Counted from the stretch's first letter, positions 9,514 to 20,595 are shown. The stretch is DNA of 54,816 nt from Marinobacter sp. (GCA_030149475.1 JASBRL010000126.1:1-54816), one strand, 5' to 3'. Translations and numbers: made by a program. The notes: generated by a model from the sequence alone, not told the origin.

Positions 9514-10947
9514 TCAGTTTCCTCCCTGAGGGGCCGATGGATGGTGGCTGCCAGCGTTATCATCGCCGTACTCGAAAGGCACATGCGCCGCCGACAGGGG
9601 GCGGGCCGGGCGGTCGCTGTCGTAATCCTCTTCATGCTCTTCCATGCCCACATAGAGCACGCGCATCAGATAGTACAGTCCCGCCGAGAATACTGCCGCG
9701 TACACCACCATGTAGCCAATCAGCGTAAACAGAGCCATTGCGCCCGTCAGCGAAGGCGTGACGGCCTCAGCCTGAGTCATCATACCGTAGACCAGCCAGG
9801 GCGCTCGCCCCGTTTCCGTCACAAACCACCCGGTTTCTACGGCAATGAATGGTGCAATACTCATAAAACGCAGTCCCTGGAGAAACCAGGGCGTTTTCCA
9901 GTAGCGACCGTTGCGTCGCAACACCAGCCCCAGGATTGCGAACAGCACCATCATCAGTCCCATCGCCACCATGATCCGGAACGACCAGAAAACCACCGGT
10001 ACCACAGGCTGCTCGTCCCGTGGAATGTCCCTGAGACCAGGAACCACACCGTTGATGTCGTGTTTGAGGATGAGACTGGCCAAGCCCGGAATGCCGACCT
10101 CAAAAAGGTTAGACTGGCTCTCCCGGTCAGGCAGGGCGAACAGCAGCAACGGGACATGGGACTGGGTTTCCCAGTTGCCCTCCATAGCGGCAACCTTGTA
10201 GGGCTGGTGCTCCAGTGTGTTCAGGCCGTGGGCATCACCAATAAGAACCTGTGCCGGTGCCAGCACCAGTATCAGCCAGAGGCACATGGACAGGGCCTTA
10301 CGATTGGCTTCCACTTCACGGTTGCGAAGCAGGTACCAGGCGCTGACCCCGGACACCACAAAACTGCCGGTCAGGAATGACGCCATCACCATATGACCAA
10401 AACGGTAGGGGAATGAGGGATTGAACAGGGCCTCTGCCCAGGAGGTGACATGGAACATACCGTTCTGCATCTCAACACCTGCCGGCGTCTGCATCCAGCT
10501 GTTGGCGGCCAGAATCCAGAAGGTCGAGATGAGCGTACCGGTTGCCACCATGACCGCAGCCAGCAAATGCACACCCGCTGGCACCTTGTCCCGTCCGAAC
10601 AACAGCACCCCGAGGAACGCCGCTTCCAGAAAGAAAGCGGTCAACACCTCATAGCTGAGGACCGGGCCGAGAAAATTCGCAGATGCCTGGGCAAAATTGC
10701 TCCAGTTGGTGCCGAACTGGAACGACATAACGATGCCCGACACCACCCCCATGCCAAAGACCACAGCAAACACCCTGGTCCAGAATCCGGATAACGTTCT
10801 CCAGACCGGATTGCCGGTCTTGAATGCCAGTCCTTCAAGCACCGCAATAAAAGATGCCAGGCCGATCGTAAAAACCGGGAAGATAGCGTGAAACGATACA
10901 ACGAATGCGAACTGAATTCGCGATAACAGGAGCGGATCAAGGTCCAT
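9514..10947 (-). CDS. cioA: Cyanide-insensitive bd-type quinol oxidase subunit I
   Basis: 477 residues, like P. aeruginosa CioA and shorter than E. coli CydA because the periplasmic Q-loop is short. The axial haem ligand His is at residue 20 (SFHAIFP). GWFVTETGRAPWLVYG is the subunit I signature. QSHVPLLLFALPDRESQSN lies in the Q-loop region. About nine membrane helices; the tail is hydrophilic and acidic. It heads the operon. No clear FNR/ANR dyad is visible in the 189 bp upstream. Confidence 0.93.
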   Translation of the reverse strand: MDLDPLLLSRIQFAFVVSFHAIFPVFTIGLASFIAVLEGLAFKTGNPVWRTLSGFWTRVFAVVFGMGVVSGIVMSFQFGTNWSNFAQASANFLGPVLSYEVLTAFFLEAAFLGVLLFGRDKVPAGVHLLAAVMVATGTLISTFWILAANSWMQTPAGVEMQNGMFHVTSWAEALFNPSFPYRFGHMVMASFLTGSFVVSGVSAWYLLRNREVEANRKALSMCLWLILVLAPAQVLIGDAHGLNTLEHQPYKVAAMEGNWETQSHVPLLLFALPDRESQSNLFEVGIPGLASLILKHDINGVVPGLRDIPRDEQPVVPVVFWSFRIMVAMGLMMVLFAILGLVLRRNGRYWKTPWFLQGLRFMSIAPFIAVETGWFVTETGRAPWLVYGMMTQAEAVTPSLTGAMALFTLIGYMVVYAAVFSAGLYYLMRVLYVGMEEHEEDYDSDRPARPLSAAHVPFEYGDDNAGSHHPSAPQGGN

Positions 10948-11136
10948 GGACGCCTCCGGTATGAACGACAGAAACTCGACTGGGGTGGCCGGCCCGAAAA
11001 AGCGGACGGTTAAGAGAGTTTTTGTATATTGTTATAACCGCGAATTATCTGCAATGATGCAGAGCCAATGCATTCGGTCTTTAGCCAAACACAGTACGAG
11101 CGTGTATTGCTGACAACGACTATCATGGAGTAAAGC

Positions 11137-11763
11137 ATGGGTTTTTACGAGAGCCGAATCTTGCCCTGGCTCATTGACGGTGTTTGCTCGGTCGGTCAGG
11201 TGATGAAACGCCGCAGTCTGGTCATTCCTCAAGCCCGGGGGACCGTGCTGGAAGTAGGGATCGGGTCCGGCATCAACCTCTCGATGTACGATCCCGCGCG
11301 GGTGACCCTGGTTTATGGCCTTGACCCCTCGCCAGGTATGAAGCGCAAGGCCGCCGGGAACCTGGCCAAAGCTCCCGTGCCGGTAACCTGGCTCGGGCAA
11401 TCCGGAGAAACCGTTCCGCTGGGCGATAACAGCATTGATACCGTGGTGCTGACGTTCACCCTGTGCACGATACCGGACTGGTACCAGGCGCTGACTGAAA
11501 TGCACCGGGTATTGCGGCCTGATGGCACGCTGCTGTTTCTGGAGCATGGACACGCGCCGGACAAACAGGTCAGCCGTTGGCAGAACCTGCTCACCCCGGG
11601 CTGGAAAAAAGTGGCCGGCGGCTGCCACCTGAACCGTCCCATCGACGCGTACCTCCGCGAAGCCGGATTCACGATCAACGACATGGACACCGGTTACATG
11701 CCAAAGACTCCCCGGTGGGCCGGCTTCATCTACTCGGGCGGCGCCACCAAGGCACTGAGGTGA
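11137..11763 (+). CDS. Class I SAM-dependent methyltransferase
   Basis: 208 residues. GTVLEVGIGSGINLSMY is SAM motif I, GLDPSPGM is motif II, and DTVVLTFTLCTIPD with ALTEMHRVLRPDGTLLFLEH are the later strand motifs of the UbiE/METTL7-like fold. The chain ends with a PRWAGFIYSGGATK segment typical of phospholipid or small-molecule methyltransferases of this group. GGAG precedes the ATG by seven bases. Substrate unknown. Confidence 0.85.
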   Translation: MGFYESRILPWLIDGVCSVGQVMKRRSLVIPQARGTVLEVGIGSGINLSMYDPARVTLVYGLDPSPGMKRKAAGNLAKAPVPVTWLGQSGETVPLGDNSIDTVVLTFTLCTIPDWYQALTEMHRVLRPDGTLLFLEHGHAPDKQVSRWQNLLTPGWKKVAGGCHLNRPIDAYLREAGFTINDMDTGYMPKTPRWAGFIYSGGATKALR

Positions 11764-11874
11764 ACGAGAGCAGGGCAATGCGCCAAAGCTGATAATGAGG
11801 CGCCGGGCCGGGTGTTGTAATTGCGTTCACCGGCAGGGGCTTATACAATCCCGCCCGTCGACGTCCTTCCTCCT

Positions 11875-11961
11875 GCCCGGATGGTGAAATTGGTAGACAC
11901 AAGGGACTTAAAATCCCTCGGCCGTTAGGCTGTGCCGGTTCAAGTCCGGCTCCGGGCACCA
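11875..11961 (+). tRNA. tRNA-Leu (anticodon UAA)
   Basis: An 87-base class II tRNA. The acceptor arms GCCCGGA and TCCGGGC pair fully, followed by the discriminator A and an encoded CCA. The D arm is GGTGAAATTGGTAGACAC, the anticodon stem GGGAC/.TCCC encloses TTAAAAT with anticodon TAA, a long variable arm follows (CTCGGCCGTTAGGCTG), and the T arm is CCGGTTCAAGTCCGG. Confidence 0.97.
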
Positions 11962-12102
11962 TTAAAACCAGTGACTTACCAGTTCAGGCTCTTGCCGCCT
12001 CCAGACGGCACACTTGTGTTAAGGGGCACTAGTGCCCAACAAAGCTCGGTGGTTCGAGATTACAGACGATTTGCCTGAATTTATTGAGAATGACTGAGGC
12101 AG

Positions 12103-12163
12103 CGATAACAACCCGCGTAAGGCAGATGCCCTGTCGGGCAGCCGCTTCGCCCAGCGTTAAATG
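12103..12163 (-). repeat. attC-like site of a lone integron gene cassette (tentative)
   Basis: Read on the minus strand, this 61-base element starts ATTTAAC, which fits the R'' consensus RYYYAAC. It ends with GTT followed by ATCG, which fits the GTT core only partly. Between them is an imperfect inverted repeat with GGGCGAAGCGG against CGCGGG-like sequence and a small GCCCGACAGGGC hairpin. The stop codon of the neighbouring minus-strand reading frame (ATT TAA) falls exactly inside R'', as in integron cassettes. No integrase is in the window. Confidence 0.35.
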
Positions 12164-12510
12164 CCAGTGATAGCCGTGTCCAGGGCTCCAACAATTCGAT
12201 CCCGGAAATGTGATAGAGAACCAACCGGATGTCTCAAGTACTTTTCAGAAACAGCGGAAATTTGCGGAATCAGCAATAGAAGCTCTTGTTCTGCAAAGCT
12301 GATTTCGGGTGTGAGTCCTTGCATGCCCTCGCTACCGAATGCGGATCGCTTCCCCAAGGGGATAACGATCCGATCGGTTTTCCTTGGGAAGCGCTTAACA
12401 ATTCGGTTACCCTTCTGGTTTACAGAGCGCTTCGGGCAAAGCCTGAGCGATGCACGGGCTGCGTTGCGCCTCTTGCCGAGGGCTACGCCATTCCCGGCGA
12501 GTCGTGCCAT
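12157..12510 (-). CDS. Hypothetical protein, possible integron cassette gene
   Basis: 117 residues, no family recognised. The C-terminal half (PEISFAEQELLLLIPQISAV, then LRHPVGSLSHFRDRIVGAL) looks like genuine amphipathic protein. The N-terminal 30 residues are Arg-rich and may not be translated. No good ribosome site is seen before the ATG at 12510, so the true start may be internal. It ends inside an attC-like element next to tRNA-Leu. A plus-strand frame over the same region is compositionally worse. Confidence 0.35.
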   Translation of the reverse strand: MARLAGNGVALGKRRNAARASLRLCPKRSVNQKGNRIVKRFPRKTDRIVIPLGKRSAFGSEGMQGLTPEISFAEQELLLLIPQISAVSEKYLRHPVGSLSHFRDRIVGALDTAITGI

Positions 12511-12693
12511 GCCGCTGCACCGCTCAGGTCTTGCAGACGGGCAGCAGCGCTGCCTTAATCAGAGGTTCCTGAGTCTTCTAAGGCCATTTCGGGAATCAAT
12601 TTAATCTCTACAATGGCCGTACATCCGCCAATTGGTCTGACTGCCGATCGAACTCGTCGTCCGGTTTCAGACCACACATTCAGGAGATTGTTT

Positions 12694-13689
12694 ATGACAT
12701 CGTTCACCGCGATTAATTTGGTCAAACGTCCGGAAGGCTCGGTCGGGCCCGAGCTGTTTGAGGTCGTCGAGAAAACCGTGCCTGAACTGAAGGACGGTGA
12801 GTTTCTGGTCAGACAGACCCATATGTCCCTGGATCCGGCCATGCTGGGCTGGATGTCCCCGGACCGCAACAGTTATATCCCGCCTGTTGAGCTGGGTGAT
12901 GTGATGCGCTCATCCGGCGTCGGACGGGTTGTTAAATCCAGGCACCCGGATTTTGCCGAGGATGACCAGGTGATGGGCATGTTCGGATGGCAGGAACTGG
13001 CTGTCACCAATGGCCAGGGTGTCAATAAGGTGGATAGCGATCTGCCTCCGGAAATGGTGCTGTCGGTGTTTGCACTGCCGGGTCTGACCGCCACGCAGGG
13101 TCTGTACGGCGAAGGGCATCCGGAGGCCGGGGAAACGCTGGTGGTCTCCGGTGCGGCGGGCTCGGTTGGCTCGATCGTGGGTCAGTTGGCCAAAGCCGAT
13201 GGCCTGAGGGTTATTGGCGTGGTGGGCAACGATGAAAAGGCAGACTGGATCGTCAACGAACTGGGGTTCGATGGCGCGGTCAATTACAAAACCGATGACA
13301 TCGGCGCGAAGCTGGATGAGCTGGCGCCCGACGGCATTGATATGTACTTCGAGAACACCGGTGGCCCGATCCAGCACCGTGTTTTCGAGCGCATGAACGC
13401 CCACGGTGAGATTATCGTGTGCGGCATGATCGCCGACTACACTGCCAGGGAACCGAGCGCCGGCCCAAACTGGATGAATATCGTCCGTAAACGGCTGACC
13501 ATCAAAGGCTATACGATGCCGGATCACTTTCACAAGGCACCGGAACTGCTGGCCAGGCTGACGCCTTATGTGCAGGAGGGGAAGATCCAGTATCGTACCC
13601 ACGTTCTGGACGGGCTGGAATCCGCCATGACGGGCCTGAACCTGTTCTTCACCGGCGAGAACAAAGGCAAACTGATCGTCAAGCTCTGA
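12694..13689 (+). CDS. Zinc-free MDR-type NADP-dependent oxidoreductase (CurA/prostaglandin reductase-like)
   Basis: 331 residues from ATG 12694, which has AGGAG eight bases upstream; the longer in-frame start at 12613 is not supported. MSLDPAMLGWMSPDRNSYIPP and ETLVVSGAAGSVGSIVGQLA mark the enoyl reductase-like MDR family: substrate-loop residues followed by the NADPH-binding AAxGxVGxxxGQxA motif. MYFENTGGPIQHRVFERMN and GLESAMTGLNLFFTGENKGK are further landmarks. No zinc ligands are present. Members reduce activated double bonds in alkenals or enones; the natural substrate is unknown. Confidence 0.9.
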   Translation: MTSFTAINLVKRPEGSVGPELFEVVEKTVPELKDGEFLVRQTHMSLDPAMLGWMSPDRNSYIPPVELGDVMRSSGVGRVVKSRHPDFAEDDQVMGMFGWQELAVTNGQGVNKVDSDLPPEMVLSVFALPGLTATQGLYGEGHPEAGETLVVSGAAGSVGSIVGQLAKADGLRVIGVVGNDEKADWIVNELGFDGAVNYKTDDIGAKLDELAPDGIDMYFENTGGPIQHRVFERMNAHGEIIVCGMIADYTAREPSAGPNWMNIVRKRLTIKGYTMPDHFHKAPELLARLTPYVQEGKIQYRTHVLDGLESAMTGLNLFFTGENKGKLIVKL

Positions 13690-13887
13690 TTACGTCTGAT
13701 TGAATACCTGGTCTGGCATCCCCTTCAGGCCGGGTAGTCCGGGCAGGCAATCCCCAAGTCCACTATGTACACCTGTTTATTGGCGTCTGCTTCCGAGCGA
13801 GACTACGCTGCGGTCCTCGATGAAGTTCAGGCAACAGCCGAGCGGGGGTAAGCAGATAGTCCGGCGCTACGAAAATCCACCACTTGA

Positions 13888-14871
<984 letters not shown>

Positions 14872-15015
14872 CCCTCAACTGCCGACACCTTTGCCGGCCA
14901 TTTCACGGTGCCCTCTGCTTCATCAGGCGTCAGCAAGGGTGGGTCTGGTATGCTTTCAGACAAGCCGGGGACGGCACTGGTTGGCCAAGACCGGCACATT
15001 ATTGTTCCCGATGCC

Positions 15016-16848
15016 TCATCTGCCATCCGGGTAGGGTAAGGGCGGGAAACGCCCGGCGTCTGCTTGTCCGGTCTGTACTCGCCATTGCGCCGAGTAGGCG
15101 CCATCCAGTGCCAGTAAGGTCTTATGGGTACCGGATTCCACAACCTTGCCCGCCTCAATGACCGCGATGGTGTCGGCGTCCACGATGGTCGACAGACGAT
15201 GCGCAATCATGATGACCGTGCGATTGTGGCCGATTCTTTTGAGGGAGCGCTGAATCGCCGCTTCGGTTTCGTTGTCGACCGCGCTGGTGGCTTCATCCAG
15301 TACCAGTATCGGCGGGTCTTTCAACAGCGCCCGGGCCAGGGACAACCGCTGTCGTTGGCCACCGGAGAGCCGGATGCCACGCTCCCCCACCGGGCTCGAC
15401 AGGCCCTCGGGCAGGGCGTCGATAAAGTCCCAGGCCTCTGCGGTACGGGCGGCATCAATGATCTGCTCGTCGGTAGCGCCCGGCAAGCCATAGGCCAGGT
15501 TGTCACGGATGCTGCCCTCGAACAGGAAGACGTCCTGGCTGACCAGGCCAATCGCTTCCCGCAGGGATCGCAGGCTGACTGAGCGGATCGGCTGGTCGTC
15601 AATGCGAATTTCCCCGCCGGCGGGATCGTAGAATCGCAGTAGCAATTTGACCAGCGTGGACTTACCGGACCCGGTGGCGCCGACCAGCGCCAGAGTCTGG
15701 CCGGCCTCGGCATACAGATCAATACCCTGAACTCCCAGGCCGCTGGACGGGTACTGGAAGCTGACATTCTCAAAACTGACTTTGCCCGCCACGGGCCGGG
15801 CCAACTGCTGATTCTCGGTATCGAGCATTTTTACCGGCTCGGCCAGCAGATCAAGAATGCGCCGGGTGCTGGCCATGGCCCGCTCGAACAGGTCGATCAC
15901 TTCGGCCAGTCCGGTCAGTGGCCAGAGCAAGCGCTGGGTCAGAAACACCAGGACACCGTAAGCGCCCACGTTAAGTGAGCCATTCAGCGCCAGGGTTCCG
16001 CCCACAGTGAAGGTTGCCAGAAAGCCAGCGAGAATAGCCATACGAATAACCGGAATGAACGCCGAACTGATGCGAATGGCCCGACGGTTGGCATTCACAT
16101 AGGCCTCGCTGCTGGCCCGTAGACGCTGTGCCTCCCGGTCCTCGGCAGTAAAGCTTTTGATGGTGGCGATGCCACCCAGGTTGTTAGCCAGACGGCTGGA
16201 CAGATCGCCCACTTTTTCCCGTACGTCTGCGTACAACGGGCCGGCCCGGCGCTGAAAGTAAAACGCGCCCCAGATAATCAGCGGAATGGGAGTGAAGGCG
16301 AGCAGGGCGACTAGCGGCGACAGCACAAAGAAGACGGCGCCAACAGCGACGACGGTGACCAGCACCTGGATCATGGAATTGGCGCCGCCATCCAGAAATC
16401 GCTCAAGCTGGTTGACGTCATCATTCATGGTGGCAACGAGCTGGCCGGAGCTGCGTGCCTCGAAAAAACCCATGTCGAGGCGCTGGGCGTGTTCGTAGGC
16501 GTCCTGACGCAGGTCGGACTGCAGCCGTTGGGCGAGGTTGCGCCAGAGGATCTGATACAGGTATTCAAACAGCGATTCGCCCGCCCAGATAAAGAAAATC
16601 AGCACACCAAGCACCAGAATCTGGTTGCGGGCAGAGTCGATACCCAGGGACGCCACAAAGCTCTCCTGCTGATTGACCACCACGTCAATGGCCACACCAA
16701 TCAGGATCTCCGGCGCGATGTCAAACAGCTTGTTGATGATTGAGCAGACGGTGGCCTGAATAATGGTCCGGCGATACCCGCGTGCGTAACGAATCAGCCG
16801 ACCGAGGGCCGCAAAGCTGCTGTTTGAGGTGGTCAGGGCCTGGGTCAT
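15016..16848 (-). CDS. ABC exporter, fused permease-ATPase (MsbA/multidrug type)
   Basis: 610 residues, a half-transporter that should homodimerise. About six membrane helices span residues 20-320. The ATPase part contains Walker A LALVGATGSGKSTLVKLL, signature LSGGQRQRLSLARALL, Walker B ILVLDEATSAVD and switch IMIAHRLST. The sequence resembles bacterial lipid/multidrug exporters. It is a single-gene unit, and nothing nearby indicates the substrate. Confidence 0.88.
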   Translation of the reverse strand: MTQALTTSNSSFAALGRLIRYARGYRRTIIQATVCSIINKLFDIAPEILIGVAIDVVVNQQESFVASLGIDSARNQILVLGVLIFFIWAGESLFEYLYQILWRNLAQRLQSDLRQDAYEHAQRLDMGFFEARSSGQLVATMNDDVNQLERFLDGGANSMIQVLVTVVAVGAVFFVLSPLVALLAFTPIPLIIWGAFYFQRRAGPLYADVREKVGDLSSRLANNLGGIATIKSFTAEDREAQRLRASSEAYVNANRRAIRISSAFIPVIRMAILAGFLATFTVGGTLALNGSLNVGAYGVLVFLTQRLLWPLTGLAEVIDLFERAMASTRRILDLLAEPVKMLDTENQQLARPVAGKVSFENVSFQYPSSGLGVQGIDLYAEAGQTLALVGATGSGKSTLVKLLLRFYDPAGGEIRIDDQPIRSVSLRSLREAIGLVSQDVFLFEGSIRDNLAYGLPGATDEQIIDAARTAEAWDFIDALPEGLSSPVGERGIRLSGGQRQRLSLARALLKDPPILVLDEATSAVDNETEAAIQRSLKRIGHNRTVIMIAHRLSTIVDADTIAVIEAGKVVESGTHKTLLALDGAYSAQWRVQTGQADAGRFPPLPYPDGR

Positions 16849-16997
16849 GGGTCACATACCTTGAAAACGATCAGCAAGGTTATCGGATAAACCTTCCAAA
16901 ATAAATGCAAACAATTCCTGTTTGACCTGTGCCGTAGTCAGCGAGTGGCCGGCAGGTTAGTATCCGTTTCCTTTACCCATCTGATCACCGAGGCGGC

Positions 16998-17672
16998 ATG
17001 GCGCGTTTTACCGTTATTGGCAGGGCGGACATTCCGGGGCAGGGCAACTCCCTGATCCTGATGCAACGCAACGACGAGTTCTCCATCAAGATCGCCGGTG
17101 TCGGCGGTGAGTTGATGAACAGCCGGCTGCACGGCTCGGAAGAGGCCCTGGCAACCCTTGCCTGTGATTTGCTCGATGGCTGCGAGAACCCCAGGGTGCT
17201 GGTAGGTGGGCTGGGTATGGGCTTCACACTGGCCGCTGCCTTGGGCGCGCTGGGGCCGGAGGCCGAGGTGACGGTTGCCGAGCTGATCCCCGAGGTGGTG
17301 GACTGGAACAGAGGCCCACTGGGGGCAGCGGCCGGGTATCCGCTGAATGATGCCCGGGCACGGGTTCACATCGGCGATGTTGTGGCGCTTATCAGGCAAT
17401 CTCCCGGCGCCTATGATGCTATTCTGCTGGACGTGGACAACGGTCCGGAGGGATTGACCCGCAAGGAGAACGACGCGCTTTATAACACTACCGGGCTGCG
17501 TGCGGCGCAGACGGCACTGAAGCCGGATGGGATACTGGCGTTCTGGTCAGCCGGGCAGGATCATGCATTCACTGAGCGGCTACGACGTAACGGCTTCACG
17601 GTGGAAGCCGTGCCCGTGAGAGCGATTCGGCCAGGAAAAGGCGCGCATCACGTTATCTGGATCGCCCGCTGA
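16998..17672 (+). CDS. Spermidine synthase-like methyltransferase-fold protein
   Basis: 224 residues. RVLVGGLGMGFTLAAAL is the nucleotide-binding glycine loop, VTVAELIPEVVDWNR is the acidic strand-2 motif, and YDAILLDVDNGPEGLTR is the strand-4 region. These match the short spermidine synthase-like family, which often lacks the N-terminal beta-domain of true SpeE. An aminopropyl or methyl transfer reaction is plausible but unproven. Confidence 0.75.
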   Translation: MARFTVIGRADIPGQGNSLILMQRNDEFSIKIAGVGGELMNSRLHGSEEALATLACDLLDGCENPRVLVGGLGMGFTLAAALGALGPEAEVTVAELIPEVVDWNRGPLGAAAGYPLNDARARVHIGDVVALIRQSPGAYDAILLDVDNGPEGLTRKENDALYNTTGLRAAQTALKPDGILAFWSAGQDHAFTERLRRNGFTVEAVPVRAIRPGKGAHHVIWIAR

Positions 17673-17677
17673 CTCTG

Positions 17678-18238
17678 TCACTGTTTGTGTGCGACATTTC
17701 CCTCACAACGTGCGTCCTCGCCCAGCTCAAGACGGTCCCCGACAGCGATGTGGTGAGACTGGAAGAAGCCCTGATTGACCTCGAGCGCTGACTGAAATGA
17801 TACGCCGGCGGGATAGGTCGGACAGCGTGATGGTTGGTCACTGTCGCACGGCGCCATGCGAACGATAGCGGCGATCCTGTCAGCTTCGTCAAGGTAGGCA
17901 ATGTCCAGCGGTATGCGGGTACGGTACATCCAGAAGGCGTGGTTGGCGGGTTGTACTTGCTCGTAGGTGAACAGCATGCCTCGGTCGGCCGCCAGTTCTG
18001 TGCGGTCCATCAGCCCCTGTTGACGTTGATCCGGAGTGCTGGCGACTTCCACACGCAGGGGGGCCTGTTGTCCGTTCTGGCTGATCAGGCAGGCTGGCAG
18101 GGTCGCCTCGTAGGCCCTATTGGCCCCGGCTGGCCAGACACTGCAAGCCGAGACCGAGACCGTTATCAGTAAGGCCAGGAAGGTGGCGGGCGCCGCCAGA
18201 CGGCGACCGGTCGCCATGGTCGAGTGATAGGTTTTCAT
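17678..18238 (-). CDS. DUF192 family lipoprotein/secreted protein
   Basis: 186 residues. An N-terminal hydrophobic stretch ends in VSVSACS, a possible lipobox with Cys at about position 32. DQRQQGLMDRTELAADRGMLF, HAFWMYRTRIPLDIAYLD and ALEVNQGFF are the characteristic DUF192 blocks. The family fold is known but its function is not settled. The ATG directly follows the stop of the ABC-2 permease gene, so it is third in that operon. Confidence 0.85.
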   Translation of the reverse strand: MKTYHSTMATGRRLAAPATFLALLITVSVSACSVWPAGANRAYEATLPACLISQNGQQAPLRVEVASTPDQRQQGLMDRTELAADRGMLFTYEQVQPANHAFWMYRTRIPLDIAYLDEADRIAAIVRMAPCDSDQPSRCPTYPAGVSFQSALEVNQGFFQSHHIAVGDRLELGEDARCEGNVAHKQ

Positions 18239-19000
18239 TCAGGAACGCAGCCGATAGCCGGTCTTGAAGATCCACCAGATCGCAGCCATGCACCCCGTCA
18301 GGAATAACAGGATCATCGCTACACTGATGCCCACGTGGATATCGGAAATGCCGTAAAATGCCCAACGGAAGCCGCTGATCAGATACACCACCGGGTTGAA
18401 CAGGGTAATCGTCTGCCAGATCGGCGGAAGCATATCAATGGAATAGAAGGTTCCTCCCAGAAACGTCAGTGGCGTCACGATCATCAGCGGCACGATTTGA
18501 AGCTTTTCGAAGCCATCGGCCCATATGCCGATAATAAAGCCGAACAGGCTGAAGGTAATCGAGGTCAGTACCAGGAACGACACCATCCAGACTGGATGAA
18601 GGACAGAATAGGGCACGAACAGCCTGGCCGTAATCAGAATGACGAAGCCCAGGATAACCGACTTGGTGGCGGCTGCACCGACATAGCCGATCACCACCTC
18701 GAGATAGGACACGGGTGCTGACAGTACCTCGTAAATGGTGCCGGAGAATTTGGGCATGTAGATGCCGAAAGAGGCGTTGGAAATACTCTGCATCAGCAGC
18801 GACAGCATCAGTAGCCCGGGAATGATAAAGGCGCCGTAGCTGATGCCGTCAATGGCGCCCATCCGTGAGCCGATCGCCGATCCGAAAACCACGAAATACA
18901 GCGACGTCGATATCACCGGTGAGGCAATACTCTGCATCAGCGTGCGCCACATGCGAGCCATTTCAAATTTGTAGATTGCACGGATACCGTGAAAATTCAT
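18239..19000 (-). CDS. ABC-2 type transport permease (YadH-like)
   Basis: 253 residues with six predicted membrane helices. [36 protein letters not shown] and [18 protein letters not shown] are hallmarks of ABC-2 permeases of the YadH/NodJ type. The start overlaps the ATPase stop by four bases (ATGA). The pair forms an exporter of unknown substrate. Confidence 0.88.
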   Translation of the reverse strand: MNFHGIRAIYKFEMARMWRTLMQSIASPVISTSLYFVVFGSAIGSRMGAIDGISYGAFIIPGLLMLSLLMQSISNASFGIYMPKFSGTIYEVLSAPVSYLEVVIGYVGAAATKSVILGFVILITARLFVPYSVLHPVWMVSFLVLTSITFSLFGFIIGIWADGFEKLQIVPLMIVTPLTFLGGTFYSIDMLPPIWQTITLFNPVVYLISGFRWAFYGISDIHVGISVAMILLFLTGCMAAIWWIFKTGYRLRS

Positions 19001-19935
19001 CTGGAGGCTCCCGACGTCTCGTGTACCAGACCAACAAAAATATCTTCCAGTGAACTCTCCCGGGTCTGCAGATCCCGGAATTCAATGCCCTCGTCACCCA
19101 GTTGCCTCAGCAGGCGTGCGATGCCCGCCTGCTCCTGCTGGGAGTCGAAGGTGTAGATCAGTTCATGACCGTCATCGGACAGGGCCAGTGGCTCCAGTGA
19201 CAGGGCTCCGGGAATGTTGTCCAGCGGCGACTGGAGGTGCAGGCGCAGTTCTTTCTTGCCAAGCTTGGCCATTAGCTGGTGTTTCTCTTCCACCAGGATG
19301 ATTTCACCGTGGCGAATCACGCCGATGCGGTCGGCCATTTCCTCAGCTTCTTCGATGTAGTGCGTGGTGAGAATAATGGTGACTCCACTCTGCCGAAGCT
19401 TGCGGACCATCGTCCACATATCACGTCTCAGCTCAACATCGACACCGGCTGTGGGTTCGTCGAGAAACAGTATCCGGGGCTCGTGGGACAGGGCCTTGGC
19501 GATCATCACCCGTCGCTTCATGCCCCCGGACAGGGCCATAATCCGGTTGTGTCGTTTATCCCACAATGACAGGTCCCGGAGCACTTTCTCGAGATGTGCG
19601 TTGTCCGGCCCTTTACCGAACAGGCCACGACTGAATGCAACGGTATCCCACACGGTTTCAAAAGCGTCGGTGTTCAGCTCCTGTGGCACCAGACCGATGG
19701 CCTCACGCGCGGCTCGATATTCAGTGACAATGTCGTGACCCGATGCAAGAACACGCCCGGACGTTGGATTGACAATGCCGCAGATAATGCTGATCAGTGT
19801 GGTCTTGCCCGCGCCATTCGGCCCCAGCAGAGCAAAAATCTCACCATGCTGTATGTCAAGATTGATCGACTTCAGGGCCTGGAACCCCCCTGAATAGACC
19901 TTGCTGAGATTCTGTATTGAGATATCGGGCTGCAC
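18997..19935 (-). CDS. ABC transporter ATP-binding protein (YadG-like)
   Basis: 312 residues. Walker [17 protein letters not shown], signature [16 protein letters not shown], Walker [13 protein letters not shown] and switch [15 protein letters not shown] are intact. The C-terminal ~80 residues form the extension common in YadG-like export ATPases. It is first gene of the operon with the ABC-2 permease and the DUF192 lipoprotein. Confidence 0.9.
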   Translation of the reverse strand: MQPDISIQNLSKVYSGGFQALKSINLDIQHGEIFALLGPNGAGKTTLISIICGIVNPTSGRVLASGHDIVTEYRAAREAIGLVPQELNTDAFETVWDTVAFSRGLFGKGPDNAHLEKVLRDLSLWDKRHNRIMALSGGMKRRVMIAKALSHEPRILFLDEPTAGVDVELRRDMWTMVRKLRQSGVTIILTTHYIEEAEEMADRIGVIRHGEIILVEEKHQLMAKLGKKELRLHLQSPLDNIPGALSLEPLALSDDGHELIYTFDSQQEQAGIARLLRQLGDEGIEFRDLQTRESSLEDIFVGLVHETSGASR

Positions 19936-20280
19936 CGTCGCTTCCTGTAATTCACATGAAAGGCTTTAAAAGCCCGCTATTCTTGCACGGACTGCCGGTT
20001 CTGCGTAACCCCGGAAAACCGTAACGCGGAAGACACTCTCTTTCTCGCAGCCTGAATGGCATGCAGAGGCTGAACCGCCAGTTTTCAGCGTCGATACAGA
20101 CTGCCCCCGGCGTAGCGAGCTTTCCAGTGACAGCCGGACTTTCGTTCAGCCTGTCTTTCGTTCAGCCTGTCGGGCTTCTGTTCACAGGGGGAAGTTGCTC
20201 CAGCGGTTCCTCAGGGAATTGATCAGCGCTTCCTTAAGTGTAAAATCGAGCACTCCGAACGCTTAACGGACAAATCGTAT
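19936..20280. other. Intergenic region between divergent genes, with a 16-bp tandem repeat
   Basis: The 345 bases hold no convincing gene. CTTTCGTTCAGCCTGT occurs twice in perfect tandem at 20138-20153 and 20154-20169. The region should contain promoters for the leftward ABC operon and the rightward small gene, but no strong consensus boxes stand out. Confidence 0.6.
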
Positions 20281-20595
20281 ATGCAATACGCAGACAGTGT
20301 TCACAAGGTTCTCCTGAGAAAGATCAATCGCGCTGAGCAGGAACTGATGCAGCTCAAACTGGATTACTGCCGGTTTATTTTTGACCTGACCCATCGCTCA
20401 CAGGTTGACCTGAGCGGGCGGCGTTACCAGATAGTCTCGGTGGACGTTGGCTCGATGGCGCGTCAGGACGACGGTTCGTTTGGCAAGCCCGAGGTTACCG
20501 GCGTCCCTGTGGATAACCCCAAGGCAGAGCCCGTTCAACTTGGCAAGGACTGGACTGAGCCTGTGTCAGCGACGCGAAGCAGTTCAGCGAATTAA
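20281..20595 (+). CDS. Hypothetical protein with N-terminal helical segment
   Basis: 104 residues, family not recognised. Residues about 8-40 (KVLLRKINRAEQELMQLKLD) are charged and helical, possibly coiled coil. RYQIVSVDVGSMARQDDGSF suggests a short beta segment, and the tail is Pro/Ser-rich and probably disordered. No good ribosome site is visible. It faces the interrupted permease gene convergently. Confidence 0.45.
   Translation: MQYADSVHKVLLRKINRAEQELMQLKLDYCRFIFDLTHRSQVDLSGRRYQIVSVDVGSMARQDDGSFGKPEVTGVPVDNPKAEPVQLGKDWTEPVSATRSSSAN

Noticed and set aside
10948..11136. FNR/ANR box upstream of cioA
   Set aside because: No TTGAT-N4-ATCAA-like dyad was found.
11875..11961. tRNA-Leu as integration site of the 24.8-kb element
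   Set aside because: The element ends are at 22078 and 46905 with Tn3-type repeats and AAAAA duplications; no copy of the tRNA 3' end was seen.
12161..12604. Plus-strand frame of 147 codons in the cassette region
   Set aside because: Ser/Arg/Pro-rich composition, no ribosome site, and the opposite frame ends properly in the attC-like site.
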